The notes under the pieces are model-generated. The model was not told the DNA's origin and ran no database searches. It saw only the letters and a program-made list of their open reading frames with translations. From the NCBI GenBank assembly GCA_942492935.1, contig OW818654.1:930001-994000 (forward strand): 64,000 nucleotides of DNA. The letters run 5' to 3'. The position numbers and the translations under genes are program-made. The DNA comes from JANJUO01 sp942492935 (GTDB lineage: Bacteria > Bacteroidota > Ignavibacteria > Kapaibacteriales > UBA2268). Positions 53,862-63,723 of the stretch are shown piece after piece (position 1 is the first letter of the stretch; each line of letters starts with the position of its first letter).

Positions 53862-53934
53862 GATCTCGTAGCTCAGCCGGTAGAGCACTTGACTTTTAAT
53901 CAAGGGGTCGCGCGTTCGAGCCGCGCCGAGATCA
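53862..53934 (+). tRNA. tRNA-Lys (TTT)
   Basis: A 73-nt cloverleaf. The acceptor GATCTCG/CGAGATC, D stem GCTC/GAGC, anticodon stem CTTGA/TCAAG with loop CTTTTAA (anticodon TTT), and T stem GCGCG/CGCGC with loop TTCGAGC are all intact. The 3' CCA is not encoded. A hairpin terminator follows. Confidence 0.97.
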
Positions 53935-53942
53935 CAAAAGCA

Positions 53943-53976
53943 AAAGGTTTCAGAAATATCTGAAACCTTTTTTTGT
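53943..53976 (+). terminator. Terminator of tRNA-Lys
   Basis: AAAGGTTTCAGA-aata-TCTGAAACCTTT followed by a T run, right after the tRNA 3' end. A minus-strand frame over the tRNA and hairpin is artefactual. Confidence 0.85.
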
Positions 53977-54332
53977 TGTGGGTTTTCGGGTTTTTTTACT
54001 AATTGAAACAAAAGATAACATCTGTTCTATCTAGAATTCCAGATGTCCGACAGTTGAACTTTAAGATTGCTTATTTCGATATAAAACTACGTATCTACTC
54101 AACAAGCGGATTGTTCCGTTCATTGAGTAGCACTTGTGCGTATCGAAATGAACAGCGAGGAGTATGCAACAGATGTCCGACAGTTGAACTTGAAGATTTT
54201 CAAAATAAATTCAAATATAATTTGTATATATCTATTGTAATTTTTTCAAAACTAAAACAAATCATTTACGTATTAATTCATTTATTCATAAATTTGTATG
54301 TTGTTTATTTATTCAATTTTTGGAGTTATTAA
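53977..54332. repeat. Intergenic region with repeats
   Basis: No gene is supported. A segment with 'cagatgtccgacagttgaac' at about 54040 and again at 54171 flanks 'ctactcaacaagcggattgtt' and 'gtatcgaaatgaac' elements also seen at 23646-23770. The final ~100 bp are AT-rich and upstream of the next gene, whose start is preceded by a GGAG-like 'tggagttatta'. Confidence 0.65.
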
Positions 54333-57300
54333 ATGAAGAAAGGTCTATTATATTTAGGTCTTGTGGCATTGATTTATTCATCACTTTTTTCACAAGCAAA
54401 AAAGTCGGATGAGCAAGATAAATCAAAGGATAAAATGGTGTCAGGTACTTTTTCTGGCTTAAAAACACGATTAATGGGTCCAGCTATTACTTCCGGTAGA
54501 ATTGGAGATATTGCGGTTCATCCAAATGATAAAAATACATGGTATGTAGTGGTTTCTTCTGGAAATGTTTGGAAAACAACAAATGCTGGAACAAGTTGGA
54601 TGCCAATTTTTGATAATTATGGTTCATATTCAGTTGGTTGCGTTACTATCGACCCACACAATTCGCATATTGTTTGGATTGGTTCAGGGGAAAATAACTC
54701 TCAGCGAAGCGTAGGTTATGGTGATGGATTATATAAATCAACAAATGGTGGCGAAAGTTTTGAAAATGTTGGTTTGAAAAAGTCAGAGCATATTGCAAAA
54801 ATCATTGTTGATCCAAAAAATTCTGATATAGTTTATGTTGCGGCTCAAGGACCACTTTGGGGTCCAGGTGGCGATAGAGGATTATATAAAACTACAGATG
54901 GTGGCAAGACCTGGGAAAAATCTTTATACGTAAGCGAAAATGCTGGTGTTACAGATTTAGTGATGGATCCGCGAGATAATAATGTGCTTTATGCCGCTTC
55001 CTATCAAAGAAGAAGACACGTTTGGACATTAATCAATGGTGGTCCAGATGGAGCAATTTATAAATCAACTGATGCCGGCAAAACTTGGAACAAAATCATG
55101 AGTGGATTGCCAGGTGGAGATATTGGAAGAATTGGCTTAACAATTTCACCGCAAAAACCTGATAATATTTATGCTATTGTAGAATTGCCAGAAAGTAAAG
55201 GAGAATTTTATAAATCTTCAAATCGTGGTGCAAGTTGGCAAAAAATGAGCAATGTTAATTCTGCAAGTGCTCAATACTATTCTGAAATTGTTTGTGATCC
55301 GGTTGAATTCGATAAAATTTATTCAACGGATACTTATACTAAAGTTACAAACGATGGTGGAAAAACTTGGAAAAATGTTGGCTTAAAAGAACGCCACGTA
55401 GATGACCACGCAATTTGGATTGACCCAGACAACAACAAACATTTCCTTATCGGGGGCGATGGTGGTTTGTATGAAACTTTTGATGAAGGAAATACATATC
55501 GCTTCTTTGAAAATTTGCCTGTTACACAATTCTATAGAATACAAGCAGATAATGCAACTCCTTTCTATAATGTATATGGCGGAACTCAAGATAATAATTC
55601 ATTAGGAGCACCTGCAAGAACAACTCATTATGCAGGTATTCTTAATCAAGATTGGATTTATCTTGTTGGTGGCGATGGCTATGAACCACAAATAGATCCG
55701 ACAAATCCTGATATCATCTATTGTCAATGGCAATATGGTAACTTAAATAGATTAGATAAAAAAAGTGGTGAATTAACTGGTATTATGCCACAACCAGAAA
55801 AAGATGAAGAAATTCGTTGGAATTGGGATACTCCAGTTTTAATTAGCCCACACTCGCACACACGATTATACATTGCTGCAAATAAAGTTTTCAAAAGTGA
55901 TGACAGAGGCGATACATGGAAGAAAGTTTCTGAAGATTTAACTCGACAAATTCCAAGAGATAACTTGAAAGTTATGGACAAAATTTGGAATCCAGAAACA
56001 GTTGCAAAAAATCAATCAACTTCATTATTTGGAAATATTATTTCATTAACCGAATCACCAGTAAAAGAAGGTTTGCTTTATATTGGAACAGATGATGGTT
56101 TGGTTCAAGTTATGGAAAGCGAAGGAAAATGGACGAAATATGATAAATTCCCTGGCGTTCCCGAAACAACTTATGTAAGTGATTTGTATGCATCTCGTCA
56201 TAATGAAAATGTTGTTTATGCAACTTTCAATAATTATAAAAGCAATGATTTCAAACCATATATTTTGAAAAGTAATGATAAAGGGAAATCTTGGACTTCA
56301 ATTGCATCAAATTTACCAGAGAATTCTCCAGTTTGGACAATTGAAGAAGACACTCAAAATCCTGATTTACTCTTTGTGGGAACAGAATTTGGTGTATATT
56401 TTACTATTGATGGCGGTAAAAAATGGATCCAAATCAAAAGTGGATTTCCAACAATTGCAGTTCGTGATTTGGATATTCAAGAAAGAGAAAGCGATTTGGT
56501 AATTGGTACATTTGGCAGAGGAATCTACATTTTGGATGATTATACATCTTTGAGAGAAATTAATGAAGCATTATTCAACAAAGAAGCTCATGTTTTCAAA
56601 GTAAAAGATGCTTTGCTTTATATGGAATCATCTACCAAAAGTCGCTCATGCGAAGGTGAATCTTTCTACAAAGCCGAAAATCCACCATTTGGAGCAACAT
56701 TTACTTATTATTTGAAAGAATCATACAAAACAAAAAAACAGATTCGCAAAGATAAAGAAAAGGAAGATGAAAAAGCCGGAAAATCAATTTATTATCCAAC
56801 TTTTGCTGAGTTAAGAGCAGAAGATTTAGAAGAATCTCCATATATAGTTTTTGCAATTTCAGATGCAAGTGGCGCACCAATCAGATATTTGAATGCTGGA
56901 AATTCTGCTGGAATTCAGAGAATCACTTGGGATTTACGCTATGGAAGTTATGAGCCAGTTTCAAAGGAAACTAATCCAAACAAACATTCCTCAGTGCCCG
57001 TTCCTCCAGGAAAATATTCTGTGGCAATGTATAAAGTATTAGATGGAGTTTGGACAAAAATCACAGAGCCAGCATCATTCGAAGTGAAATATCTAAACGG
57101 AGTTACTTTACAAGCAAATAATCTTGCGGAACTTACAAAATTCCATAAACAAGTTTATAAATTGGCTGGAACAATTTCAAATGCTGAAAGAAATATCAAT
57201 GACTATAAAGCAAAACTTTCTTCATTCAAAAATGCAATTAAAGTTACCGAAGGTGCATCAACAAATTTATTTGAGCAAATTAAGTTAGCAGAAATCAAAC

Positions 57301-57593
57301 TAAGTGAAATTAGCAAAGTATTATTTGGTGATGAATCAATTTCAAAAAGAGCTGGCAACCAACCAATGGCAGTTAATGAAAGAGTTCAATATATCACATG
57401 GACAATGTATTCAACAACATCAAATCCAACCAAAACAAACATGGAAAGTTTGAGAATTGCAGAAAGTCAATTTGTTGAAATATTCAAAGAATTAGTTTCA
57501 TTGAAAGATAATTTCATTGCACCAATAGAAAAGAAATTAGACGAAATGAATGCTCCACACACTCCGGGTAGATTCCCTAATTGGAAAAAATAG
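54333..57593 (+). CDS. Large exported Asp-box/sortilin-type beta-propeller protein
   Basis: A 1086-residue protein with a signal peptide (1-21). At least nine Asp-box (BNR) repeats follow, such as 'TTNAGTSWMP', 'STNGGESFEN', 'TTDGGKTWEK', 'STDAGKTWNK', 'SNDKGKSWTS' and 'TIDGGKKWIQ', consistent with one or two VPS10/sortilin-like propellers. After about residue 770 comes a different region with Lys/Glu-rich helices ('ELTKFHKQVYKLAGTISNAERNINDYKAKL'). Homologues are annotated as glycosyl hydrolases by repeat similarity only; no catalytic residues are evident. Confidence 0.85.
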   Translation: MKKGLLYLGLVALIYSSLFSQAKKSDEQDKSKDKMVSGTFSGLKTRLMGPAITSGRIGDIAVHPNDKNTWYVVVSSGNVWKTTNAGTSWMPIFDNYGSYSVGCVTIDPHNSHIVWIGSGENNSQRSVGYGDGLYKSTNGGESFENVGLKKSEHIAKIIVDPKNSDIVYVAAQGPLWGPGGDRGLYKTTDGGKTWEKSLYVSENAGVTDLVMDPRDNNVLYAASYQRRRHVWTLINGGPDGAIYKSTDAGKTWNKIMSGLPGGDIGRIGLTISPQKPDNIYAIVELPESKGEFYKSSNRGASWQKMSNVNSASAQYYSEIVCDPVEFDKIYSTDTYTKVTNDGGKTWKNVGLKERHVDDHAIWIDPDNNKHFLIGGDGGLYETFDEGNTYRFFENLPVTQFYRIQADNATPFYNVYGGTQDNNSLGAPARTTHYAGILNQDWIYLVGGDGYEPQIDPTNPDIIYCQWQYGNLNRLDKKSGELTGIMPQPEKDEEIRWNWDTPVLISPHSHTRLYIAANKVFKSDDRGDTWKKVSEDLTRQIPRDNLKVMDKIWNPETVAKNQSTSLFGNIISLTESPVKEGLLYIGTDDGLVQVMESEGKWTKYDKFPGVPETTYVSDLYASRHNENVVYATFNNYKSNDFKPYILKSNDKGKSWTSIASNLPENSPVWTIEEDTQNPDLLFVGTEFGVYFTIDGGKKWIQIKSGFPTIAVRDLDIQERESDLVIGTFGRGIYILDDYTSLREINEALFNKEAHVFKVKDALLYMESSTKSRSCEGESFYKAENPPFGATFTYYLKESYKTKKQIRKDKEKEDEKAGKSIYYPTFAELRAEDLEESPYIVFAISDASGAPIRYLNAGNSAGIQRITWDLRYGSYEPVSKETNPNKHSSVPVPPGKYSVAMYKVLDGVWTKITEPASFEVKYLNGVTLQANNLAELTKFHKQVYKLAGTISNAERNINDYKAKLSSFKNAIKVTEGASTNLFEQIKLAEIKLSEISKVLFGDESISKRAGNQPMAVNERVQYITWTMYSTTSNPTKTNMESLRIAESQFVEIFKELVSLKDNFIAPIEKKLDEMNAPHTPGRFPNWKK

Positions 57594-57930
57594 TTGTAAG
57601 GCTATAATTAACCTTCCGAAAGATTTTCAAGCTTTCGGAAGGTTTACTTTATCAAATCTTGTGCCTTAGTGAAAAGTACCTTATTGGAGTAACAAAGATA
57701 ATATGAACATCGAAATTTATTATACTTCTTTGTCTATTCTCGCTATTCTTCAATTCTATAAAATGATAATTTACTAAAAATAATTTCAAATAAAATGAGT
57801 ATTGGCTAATATTCCCTTATTTCTAATTGTCTTTTATTTATTAAATTTAATTTATCAATTTTTAGTAAATTTAATTGTATTTTTGAAATTTTAGAATTGA
57901 ATTTAAAAATAATATAAAGTGAATAAAAAA
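57594..57930. other. Intergenic region with terminator
   Basis: The terminator hairpin at 57610-57644 closes the upstream gene. The remaining ~285 bp are AT-rich without a recognised gene and presumably hold the promoter of the aminotransferase. Confidence 0.6.
57610..57644 (+). terminator. Terminator after the propeller gene
   Basis: AACCTTCCGAAAG pairs with CTTTCGGAAGGTT around a 9-base loop, followed by 'TACTTTAT'. It lies 17 bp after the stop codon. Confidence 0.8.
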
Positions 57931-59079
57931 ATGCAAAGAAAAAAATCAGCCCAACGAATAGCATCTATGCCTACTTCGATTTTTGCGACAATGAGTAAAA
58001 TGGCAATCGAGTATAGTGCAATTAATCTTGGACAAGGATTTCCAGATTTTGATGGTCCTACTTGGATAATGGATGAAGCGTTTAAAGCTATGAAAAGTAG
58101 CAAAAATCAATATGCACCCTCACCTGGAATTATATCATTAAGAAAAGAAATTTGCAATTATCAAAATAAATTTTACAATCTAAATTATAATCCCGAAAAT
58201 GAAATTGTAATTACTGCTGGGGCAACTGAAGCCCTTTATTCCACCATCACAGCATTCATTGAACCTGGTGATGAAGTAATTCTCTTTGAGCCATATTATG
58301 ATGCATATCCTTCCGATGTTATTCTTGCAGGTGGAATTCCCAAATATGTAACTTTATACAAACCAGATTTTCATTTTAATTCCGAAGAACTTGAAGAAGC
58401 CATTACTGAAAAAACTAAGATGATTATTGTGAATACTCCTCACAATCCAACCGGTAAGGTTTTTTCAAGAGAAGAGCTGGAATTGATTGCAAAAATAGCT
58501 ATCAAAAATGATTTACTGGTTGTAACAGATGAAGTTTATGAATTTCTTACTTACGATAAACCACATATTCCAATGGCAACCATAGAAGGAATGAAAGATA
58601 GAACAATAACTATTTCATCGACTGGAAAAACTTTTGGATTAACTGGCTGGAAAATAGGTTATGCAATAGCAACTGAAGGTTTAGCTACAGCAATTCAAAA
58701 AGTTCATCAATGGGTTACTTTTGCCGTAAATACACCTGCTCAGCACGCATTTGCTTATGCTTTCAGTAGATTAGAGGAATATTTACCAGAATTTAGGCAA
58801 CTTTACCTTAATAAAAGAAATTTAATGCTCGATGAATTAAAAAATACAGAATATAATGGATTAATTCCTTATGGAAGTTATTTTATTATGGCTGAAATTC
58901 CAGAGGGAAAATTTCTTAACGATGTTGATGCTGCAACTACATTAGTCAAAGAAAACAAAGTAGCTACTATTCCTCCATCTGTCTTTTATTCAAAAAGTTT
59001 TGAAGGCAATTCAATGCTCCGACTTTGTTTTGCAAAAACAGATAATACTATTATTAATGGAATAAGAGCATTGAGATAA
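57931..59079 (+). CDS. Class I aminotransferase, methionine/kynurenine type
   Basis: The 382-residue PLP enzyme has 'AINLGQGFPDFDGP', 'QYAPSPGIISLRKEI', 'VITAGATEALYSTITAFIEPGDEVILFEPYYD', 'IIVNTPHNPTGKV', 'VVTDEVYEFLTYD' and the PLP-Lys motif 'SSTGKTFGLTGWKIGY'. It is closest in motif order to YbdL-like methionine aminotransferases, which also act on kynurenine and related amino acids. I use the ATG at 57931 rather than the GTG four codons earlier; no clear Shine-Dalgarno helps. Confidence 0.9.
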   Translation: MQRKKSAQRIASMPTSIFATMSKMAIEYSAINLGQGFPDFDGPTWIMDEAFKAMKSSKNQYAPSPGIISLRKEICNYQNKFYNLNYNPENEIVITAGATEALYSTITAFIEPGDEVILFEPYYDAYPSDVILAGGIPKYVTLYKPDFHFNSEELEEAITEKTKMIIVNTPHNPTGKVFSREELELIAKIAIKNDLLVVTDEVYEFLTYDKPHIPMATIEGMKDRTITISSTGKTFGLTGWKIGYAIATEGLATAIQKVHQWVTFAVNTPAQHAFAYAFSRLEEYLPEFRQLYLNKRNLMLDELKNTEYNGLIPYGSYFIMAEIPEGKFLNDVDAATTLVKENKVATIPPSVFYSKSFEGNSMLRLCFAKTDNTIINGIRALR

Positions 59080-59091
59080 TTGGTTGATAGA

Positions 59092-59134
59092 TTAAAAAAA
59101 AAGCAGATTGTTTAAAATATAAACAATCTGCTTA
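59092..59134 (-). terminator. Bidirectional terminator
   Basis: AAGCAGATTGTTTA pairs with TAAACAATCTGCTT. On the minus strand it is followed by about ten Ts, making it the terminator of the gene at 59159. On the plus strand the following bases are less T-rich but may still end the aminotransferase transcript. Confidence 0.8.
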
Positions 59135-59158
59135 TTGAATGTACTTTTATTTTTTTGT

Positions 59159-59755
59159 TTATTTCACTACAATTTGTTTTGAAGTGCGTTGATTTCCACT
59201 AATTAAACTCAAATAATAATTACCAGCAGTTAAACCTGTTAAATCAACAACAAATTCATGATTTCCTTTTTGGAATTCGCCCATTTTTACAGTTTTCAAT
59301 ACTATTCCAGACAAATCAGAAATTTGTACTTCAATTGGTGAAGCAATTAGAACTTCAAACTTGATGTTAGTATTCAATTCAGATGGATTTGGATAGATTT
59401 CATTAATCTTTATTGTAGTATTATTAGTAGTGCAGCCATTGTTTTTACCACACATTTTCTTTCCATTTCCTTTTTTGCAATTTTCTGAATTACCAGTTTG
59501 TGTTGAATTGTTACAGTTCTTTTGTCCTTTACCTTTTTTGCAATTTTGTTTATTGGCAGAGTTATCACATTTGCCATCGCCATCAGCGTCAATAAAGCTA
59601 TCACAAACACCATCATTATTGGCATCAATAAATTTCGTACAATTTTTGTTGTTTTTGCAACAAGTATTTGTATTGTTGTCATCAAGTGCATTTGCATTAG
59701 AGAACACTACAAACATTAAAACTGAAACAACTGTCATTAAAAAAGTCTTTTTCAT
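59159..59755 (-). CDS. Small secreted Cys-rich protein with Asp-rich repeats and T9SS sorting domain
   Basis: The 198-residue protein has a signal peptide (1-23). The mature part has two DxDxDG-type loops ('DANNDGVCD' and 'DADGDGKCD'), similar to thrombospondin type 3 or EF-hand-like calcium sites, then repeats of Cys-Lys-Lys-Gly. The C-terminal ~80 residues are a T9SS type A domain: 'INEIYPNPSELNTNIKFEV' through 'LTGLTAGNYYLSLISGNQRTSKQIVVK'. It is probably secreted to the surface. Role unknown. Confidence 0.8.
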   Translation of the reverse strand: MKKTFLMTVVSVLMFVVFSNANALDDNNTNTCCKNNKNCTKFIDANNDGVCDSFIDADGDGKCDNSANKQNCKKGKGQKNCNNSTQTGNSENCKKGNGKKMCGKNNGCTTNNTTIKINEIYPNPSELNTNIKFEVLIASPIEVQISDLSGIVLKTVKMGEFQKGNHEFVVDLTGLTAGNYYLSLISGNQRTSKQIVVK

Positions 59756-60439
59756 TATAATCCTATAATTAAAAATTTAAAAAAATATATAATCAAATAA
59801 TGCTATTCAATCTTTATGCCAAAATTGAAAATGCCCATCTAATGTTGAATAAGGGAAAAATTGTTAAATAGCAACAAACGAAAATTCGACAATTTTGTCG
59901 TATTATTGTATAATTATTACATTTTTGTTCTGAAATGAATAATTGTAACTACCCAGTCGCATAGAAATTTTCAATTTTCTATGTTATTTGAATGAACACA
60001 AGAAAGATTGGAAAAAGTTGAAAATAATAATAAAAAAGAAATTCTTTAAAAATCCCGTTAGGGATTACCTGTTTGTAATAAAGAAATTTCTCCTAAGTCC
60101 AACAATCCCAGCGGGATTGAATAGTTCAAATACATATTCAACACCTACGGTGTTGCTGGTGACGATGGGAGATATTCTGTTACAAACATTAATTCCCGAT
60201 GGGAATTTCAAGGAATTTTTAAAAAAAGAACTAAAATTCTAAATTATCTATAAGCGGCTGAGTTGTTACTAATAATTTAATACAAGAATAATTATTTGAT
60301 TTGATTTTTTTTTTAAGCTCTTGAAGTTGATAAGCTATTCATCTTTTCAATTCCCAAGAACCATTCAAATAAAAATGTCCTACATTAAAAAATGCAGGAC
60401 ATCTATTAGACTTATTAACTATATAAAATGATAATAAAA
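59756..60439. repeat. Intergenic region with inverted copy of the dispersed element
   Basis: No gene is supported. A full copy of the 184-bp element lies at 60039-60220 in the opposite orientation to those at 23.4 and 48.9 kb. Homology to the 23.4-kb copy extends beyond both ends (about 59990-60275). An open frame over it recurs in the other copies but follows the repeat. At 60375-60402 is the terminator of the next minus-strand gene. Confidence 0.8.
60375..60402 (-). terminator. Terminator of the 1002-residue secreted protein gene
   Basis: ATGTCCTACATT pairs with AATGCAGGACAT (one G-U pair) and is followed on the minus strand by TTTTTATTT. It lies about 37 bp after the stop codon at 60440. 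Confidence 0.75.
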
Positions 60440-63400
60440 CTACCTGTTAATAACGACTGGTGTTGTTTTAGAAATTCCATTAATGTTTAATCTGATATAA
60501 TAAATACCGTTGCTAAAATTACTGAAATTATATGTGTAATTGTGGATTCCTGCATCTTTATATTCATTTGCAATTTCCCCAATTTTTTCACCTAATTGGC
60601 TATAAATTTCAATAATCAAATCTGATGACTTTGGTAAACCAACATTTATATTAACATTATCAACAGCAGGATTAGGCATTACATTAACCACTATTCCTGA
60701 ATAGAAACTGAAATCTTCTACTCCTACTGGTCTGTTATCCAAAGTTAAATTATCAATGTACCAACCGTCAGCATTTCTAACTTGATTAGATGAAACTGCA
60801 AACTTGACAATTACCGTATCACCTGCATATTCATTTAACGAATAAGCCAAATTTTGCCATTTGCTATTAGCTAAATCACCGAGTATAAAATCATCACTCA
60901 TTCTGGTTGTAATCCATTTGATATATTTGAAAGTTACACCAAAATCAGTAGAAACAGCAAGGTCTCCATAATCAAAAGAAGGAATATTATTAATCATAGT
61001 AATAGCAGTATCAAGCAAACAGATATGGTCAAAACTCATTGTGTTGCCAGTTGCAGGAACTACAAATGGAGCAAATAAAACAAATTCATAATTATTATTT
61101 GTGTAATTTCCAGTAGGTGAATCTGTAAAACTAAATGAAGGAGATTGAGAAACAGTATTTGTCTTTCCCCATTTTCCATTTGTGTAAATTGGAGTAGTAT
61201 ATTGTGCATTGTCAAATGCTTCTGATAAAGTATTCTTTGGTTGACCTGAATAGACAATCAATTCTTGATTAGCAAAATTACTTTCAGATTCTTTACCATC
61301 ACGAACGCCAATCATTTTAAATTTTAATTTATAAAACGCATCAACAGGCACTTCTAAAACTTCAGAAACAACATTTCCTGCTGTAATTTTAGAACTTGAA
61401 ATAGTAGCAACTGCTTGATTATTATCAGCATTATATGCTCTAAATTTTAATTCATCTCTAACTTGTGAATTATCTGACATAACAGTAGGAGTAGTCCAAG
61501 TTATCAACACACCATTTGCAGTTGGTTTCCAAGATATATTTGTTGGTGGATTTGGAATAGGGCTTCCTCCAGCAGTAGCATTTACCTCAACAAAACCACT
61601 AAATAAACCATTTACTTCAGTTTGTAATTTATATAAATATAATTTGCCATCTTCTACATTTTCATCAATATATTCTGGATTAGAAGATTTTGCAACTTCA
61701 CCTATTTTATTGCCATCACGATAAACATTGATTTTAAAATCAGTTAAATCTTGTCCAAACATATTTTTAATTGGATGAACCCAATTTAATTTAATTTTAA
61801 CTTTAGAATCAACAATTGATGATGAAGTTAAATTTGTAGGTGCTTTAGGTGCATTTGAAATTAAAGCTGTAAACATATCATTTGTACCAAAAGTATAGTT
61901 TGCATTAGTTGGTGCCCACCATAAAGGATAAATATATCCACCATAAGATGCAATACTTGTATAATCACCCCAATAAACACCACCGCCTGCATCTTGAGGA
62001 AATACAGTGCTACCATCTTTAAGATAAATAGTTTTATCAGAAACGCGATAATTATTCCAAGTTGTTCCTCCATCACCAGAGATTGCTACATATCCATCAA
62101 CTCCTTGATTATTCTCAGCATCATTTTGAGAAGAATAGTAAAATACAGCAACAGTACCTGTAACTGGGTCGCAAGTTATACTTGGGAAAAATCTATCATT
62201 CCTTATTGGTGAATCATCGATTCTTACATTCTTAACCCAAGTTTTGCCACCATCAACTGATTTGGATAAAAATATTCCATATACTCCATTTTCATTAATT
62301 TCTCTACCTGCTTGGACAATATATATGTTTCCTCTGTGCTTTCCATTAGAAATATCAACAGCTATTTGAGGTACAGAACTTACTCTAATTTTTTGTTTAT
62401 CAGATAAAGTAAATCTACCATTGCTTGGGTCAGTTGTACCAATTGAAAATAATCTTTGTGCTTCAATAGGTGAAGAAAAAGATGCACCACCATCAATAGA
62501 TTTAGCAAACATTGCCATAGATGATTTGGTTGAATAATTCACGTCAATATATGTAACGTAAACTTCACCATCAGGACCACAAGCAGGCATTGGAGCTTGA
62601 CCACCGGAGCCAATTTTTGTATAAGGTTCCCAATTAAAACCACCATCATTAGAACGTGAAATAACGACTCCGTCTTCACCTCTAAACACTCTCCAAGTAA
62701 TATATATGTTATCTTTATACTTTGAATTTGGTGAAATATCAGCTGTCATTGTATATCTATCATGAAATGGGTTGTAAGAACTAAATGCATCATTAGTAAT
62801 GGCTACTATTCTGTTCGGATAATCTTCGGGGAATCCTTCCCAAGTTTCTCCTCCGTTAGTAGATTTACAAACAAACACGCCATTTCTTTCTTCAGTATTT
62901 ACAGTTTTTCCTGTTTCAGTAAAACCATAAGCATAATAAGCATTACCTTTGGAATCAAATGTTACAGCAGGGTCAAAAATTGTAGCTGCCCAAGTTTTAT
63001 GAGGTGTAAAATAAGCACCAAGATTTCTTGGAGTAGGAGAATGTTTCCAAGTTTTTCCGCCGTCTTTAGAAACAAAAGAAGACATACGCCATCCGTCATA
63101 ACCTGATAAATATGCATTATCATTTGCAGTAGCAATTATATTCATAGGATTTGTTGGATTAACTGCCATCCAAGTTTCAGTTTGGGCATTAGTCCAAGCA
63201 GAAGAAATGTTTACAATTTCAAAGCCATCATTTGATAAAAATCTTGTTTTATCTGGAACGTGCTTTGCTTCTTCGGCTGTCATCTGATAATATCTTACTC
63301 TTTCAAAAAGTGGCAAATTTTCTGCATTAGGATTTTTGTCAAATTCTGCTTGTAAGAAAAATGGCAAACCTGCTTTAGGTTTTGGTGGTTGTCCGTAACT

Positions 63401-63448
63401 TAATACTGACAATAAAACCACCATAAAAAATATTAAAACTCTTTTCAT
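60440..63448 (-). CDS. Large secreted Asp-box protein with T9SS sorting domain
   Basis: A 1002-residue protein with a signal peptide (ending SYGQ). Residues ~100-520 carry Asp-box repeats ('SKDGGKTWKHS', 'STNGGETWEGF', 'SNDGGFNWEPY', 'SVDGGKTWVKN', 'SGDGGTTWNNY') forming a sialidase-like propeller. Fibronectin type III-like modules follow (about 535-730), then a MAM/jelly-roll type domain with 'DGWYIDNLTLDN'. The C-terminus 'VMPNPAVDNVNINVGLPKSSD...NFSNGIYYIRLNINGISKTTPVVI' is a T9SS type A signal. The sialidase catalytic Arg triad is not evident, so enzymatic activity is doubtful. Confidence 0.88.
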   Translation of the reverse strand: MKRVLIFFMVVLLSVLSYGQPPKPKAGLPFFLQAEFDKNPNAENLPLFERVRYYQMTAEEAKHVPDKTRFLSNDGFEIVNISSAWTNAQTETWMAVNPTNPMNIIATANDNAYLSGYDGWRMSSFVSKDGGKTWKHSPTPRNLGAYFTPHKTWAATIFDPAVTFDSKGNAYYAYGFTETGKTVNTEERNGVFVCKSTNGGETWEGFPEDYPNRIVAITNDAFSSYNPFHDRYTMTADISPNSKYKDNIYITWRVFRGEDGVVISRSNDGGFNWEPYTKIGSGGQAPMPACGPDGEVYVTYIDVNYSTKSSMAMFAKSIDGGASFSSPIEAQRLFSIGTTDPSNGRFTLSDKQKIRVSSVPQIAVDISNGKHRGNIYIVQAGREINENGVYGIFLSKSVDGGKTWVKNVRIDDSPIRNDRFFPSITCDPVTGTVAVFYYSSQNDAENNQGVDGYVAISGDGGTTWNNYRVSDKTIYLKDGSTVFPQDAGGGVYWGDYTSIASYGGYIYPLWWAPTNANYTFGTNDMFTALISNAPKAPTNLTSSSIVDSKVKIKLNWVHPIKNMFGQDLTDFKINVYRDGNKIGEVAKSSNPEYIDENVEDGKLYLYKLQTEVNGLFSGFVEVNATAGGSPIPNPPTNISWKPTANGVLITWTTPTVMSDNSQVRDELKFRAYNADNNQAVATISSSKITAGNVVSEVLEVPVDAFYKLKFKMIGVRDGKESESNFANQELIVYSGQPKNTLSEAFDNAQYTTPIYTNGKWGKTNTVSQSPSFSFTDSPTGNYTNNNYEFVLFAPFVVPATGNTMSFDHICLLDTAITMINNIPSFDYGDLAVSTDFGVTFKYIKWITTRMSDDFILGDLANSKWQNLAYSLNEYAGDTVIVKFAVSSNQVRNADGWYIDNLTLDNRPVGVEDFSFYSGIVVNVMPNPAVDNVNINVGLPKSSDLIIEIYSQLGEKIGEIANEYKDAGIHNYTYNFSNFSNGIYYIRLNINGISKTTPVVINR

Positions 63449-63723
63449 TTTGAAACCTTGACTATTATTTGAAATAAATTTTTCTTAATAAATCACAAAA
63501 AAAAATACAAATTAGCAAATTTTAACTATATTTCCAAATAATTACAATTTGCCAACAGTAAGACACATTAAACTACCAGAAAGTTACATCAGAATAAGGG
63601 AAATTTAATTATTTAGTAAAAAATATATTTTGCAAATCGTCATTGTTCTTTGTAAATTATTTAAAAATACTTAAATTGCAATTTAATTTAATGTAAAATG
63701 AATTAATTTATTGGAAAAAAGTA

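Noticed and set aside
53736..54011. 91-residue minus-strand ORF over tRNA-Lys
   Set aside because: It reads through the tRNA and its terminator, a common annotation artefact.
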